A stretch of 64,000 nt of DNA. Origin: Sulfurimonas sp. HSL-1716 (GTDB lineage: Bacteria > Campylobacterota > Campylobacteria > Campylobacterales > Sulfurimonadaceae). The translations under genes were made by a program, and so were the position numbers. This document shows, piece after piece, positions 63,224-64,000 of the stretch. The DNA lies in NCBI RefSeq assembly GCF_039645975.1, contig NZ_CP147918.1, forward strand, positions 310,001 to 374,000, written 5' to 3'. The stretch's first letter is position 1, and the number at the start of each line of letters is the position of its first letter. Below the pieces are notes generated by a model, which was not told the origin of the DNA, made no database searches, and saw only the letters and a list, made by a program, of their open reading frames with translations.

Positions 63224-63838
63224 ATGAGTATAGAACAGTTTAAAAACAGAAATATAAGCGATGACTACTTTTTAGTAGACATCGAAGATTATCCCACAGA
63301 CGGATGGGGTAAGTTCAAACGTGTCGTCAAACGTACGTTCAAAGGGGAGCTTTTTGTAGGTCTTTGGGTCGTTATCCGCGAGATGTTCAAGTTTGATATC
63401 CATACGGTCCAGTATCCAAAAGAGAAGATGCCTATAGGTCCTCGCTACCGTGCAGTCCATGAGATGAAGCGTCTTTGGGAATCGGGAACCGAGAGATGTA
63501 TCGGCTGCGGACTCTGCGAAAAGATCTGTATATCAGACTGTATCCGTATGGAGACGCGTCTGGACGAGAACTCTCGTAAAGAGGTTACCGAATACAGTAT
63601 CAACCTTGGACGCTGTATATTCTGCGGTTACTGCGCGGAGGTCTGTCCGGAACTTGCGATCACGCATGGCGGAAGATATGAAAACGCAAGTGAGCAAAGA
63701 GCGCACTTTGTAATGTATGAGGATATGTTGACTCCGATCGACATGCTCAAAGCTGGGAAACAGCGTGAGTTTGAAGGTTTCGGTGCAATTACACCGCATG
63801 AAGACGAGCGTGTCAAAAAGACACCTCTGGCATATTAA
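63224..63838 (+). CDS. nuoI: Complex I subunit NuoI
   Basis: 204 residues. It holds clusters N6a and N6b through CIGCGLCEKICISDC and CIFCGYCAEVCPELAI. The start at ATG 63224 has AAGGGG upstream; an in-frame GTG lies at 63221. The N-terminal 60 residues anchor it along the membrane arm. Confidence 0.96.
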   Translation: MSIEQFKNRNISDDYFLVDIEDYPTDGWGKFKRVVKRTFKGELFVGLWVVIREMFKFDIHTVQYPKEKMPIGPRYRAVHEMKRLWESGTERCIGCGLCEKICISDCIRMETRLDENSRKEVTEYSINLGRCIFCGYCAEVCPELAITHGGRYENASEQRAHFVMYEDMLTPIDMLKAGKQREFEGFGAITPHEDERVKKTPLAY

Positions 63839-63847
63839 GGAGTAGAA

Positions 63848-64000
63848 ATGTTTGAAGCGATCGCTTTTTATCTGTTTGCAATTTTGACAATTGTTATGTT
63901 TTACATTACGGTAACGACAAAACAGGCGCTGTTTGCATTAACTGCATTGGCAGCCGGAATGATTTTTATATCGGCATTCTTCTTTATGCTGGGTGCGGAT
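63848..64000 (+). CDS. nuoJ: Complex I subunit NuoJ, 5' part (cut by window end)
   Basis: The first 51 codons of the next nuo gene: MFEAIAFYLFAILTIVMFY is a membrane helix, followed by TTKQALFALTALAAGMIFISAFFFMLGAD, a second helix with the family's length pattern. Starts at ATG 63848, nine bases after nuoI, with GGAG upstream. The remaining part and the following nuoK-N genes lie outside the window. Confidence 0.9.
   Translation, partial: MFEAIAFYLFAILTIVMFYITVTTKQALFALTALAAGMIFISAFFFMLGAD

Noticed and set aside
1-64000. CRISPR arrays, insertion sequences, prophage or integrase genes
   Set aside because: No regularly spaced repeats and no transposase, recombinase or phage-type product was seen in any frame.

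Overview
The window reads as a chromosomal segment of a Campylobacterota (epsilonproteobacterial) chemolithotroph, most likely Sulfurimonadaceae (Sulfurimonas/Sulfuricurvum-like). The lineage call rests on four things. The nuo operon is of the campylobacterotal type: a 74-residue NuoE-like protein, a GltD-like flavoprotein in place of NuoF, and two NuoG genes in tandem. There are two split Aer-type energy-taxis pairs (PAS protein plus chemoreceptor). An LPP20-type lipoprotein cluster is present. mqnC (futalosine menaquinone route) sits next to an M16-like gene. Genes are tightly packed on both strands with many 1-26 bp overlaps, TTG starts are fairly common, and promoters are mostly isolated TATAAT -10 boxes without a clear -35. 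No rRNA, CRISPR array, insertion sequence, transposase, integrase or origin was found.

Layout. 1-5.5 kb: end of an outer-membrane protein gene; an unknown gene behind a sigma-54-like promoter; glyQ, mutY and a recD-like helicase. 5.6-12.6 kb: a large PAS/GAF/GGDEF/EAL protein, tRNA-Arg(CCT), a TPR/GT41 glycosyltransferase, a small unknown gene and a membrane diguanylate cyclase. 12.7-19.1 kb: PAS/chemoreceptor pair, ribA, hemB, argF, a NIT-like exported protein and a pentaheme cytochrome. 19.1-36.3 kb: mostly housekeeping (trpS, short hpf, hemJ, der, lipoprotein cluster, mscS, DoxX, phosphoribosyltransferase, TerB-J protein, EamA transporter, kdsA, ribH, nusB, mqnC, M16-like, recG, long hpf). 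36.4-43.0 kb: a type IV pseudopilin operon with a 1356-residue exported protein, resembling the mshQ-D-O-C-P set of MSHA pili. 43.1-52.0 kb: Tas-like reductase, lipoprotein, second PAS/chemoreceptor pair with a CZB domain, nfo, and a FadL/acyl-ligase/AAA operon. 52.3-64.0 kb: nuoA-B-C-D-(E-like)-(GltD-like)-G1-G2-H-I-J, cut by the window end.

Functional themes are signalling (two c-di-GMP proteins, two energy-taxis pairs, a NIT-like protein), respiration (complex I, menaquinone, heme, pentaheme cytochrome) and cell surface (MSHA-like pilus, lipoproteins, KDO synthesis, possible lipid A deacylase).

The most unusual structural signal is a diverged second copy of the last codons of the recD-like gene (KRGTVLLEL-stop against KRDTVLLEL-stop). 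It lies directly after the GGDEF/EAL gene and before tRNA-Arg, so the 3-kb c-di-GMP gene appears to be an insertion that split the 3' end of the helicase gene from its old downstream neighbour. Other signals are a perfect 12-bp inverted repeat before doxX, two candidate leaderless genes, a hairpin covering the ribosome binding site of a putative outer-membrane protein, and a shared hairpin motif after kdsA and recG.
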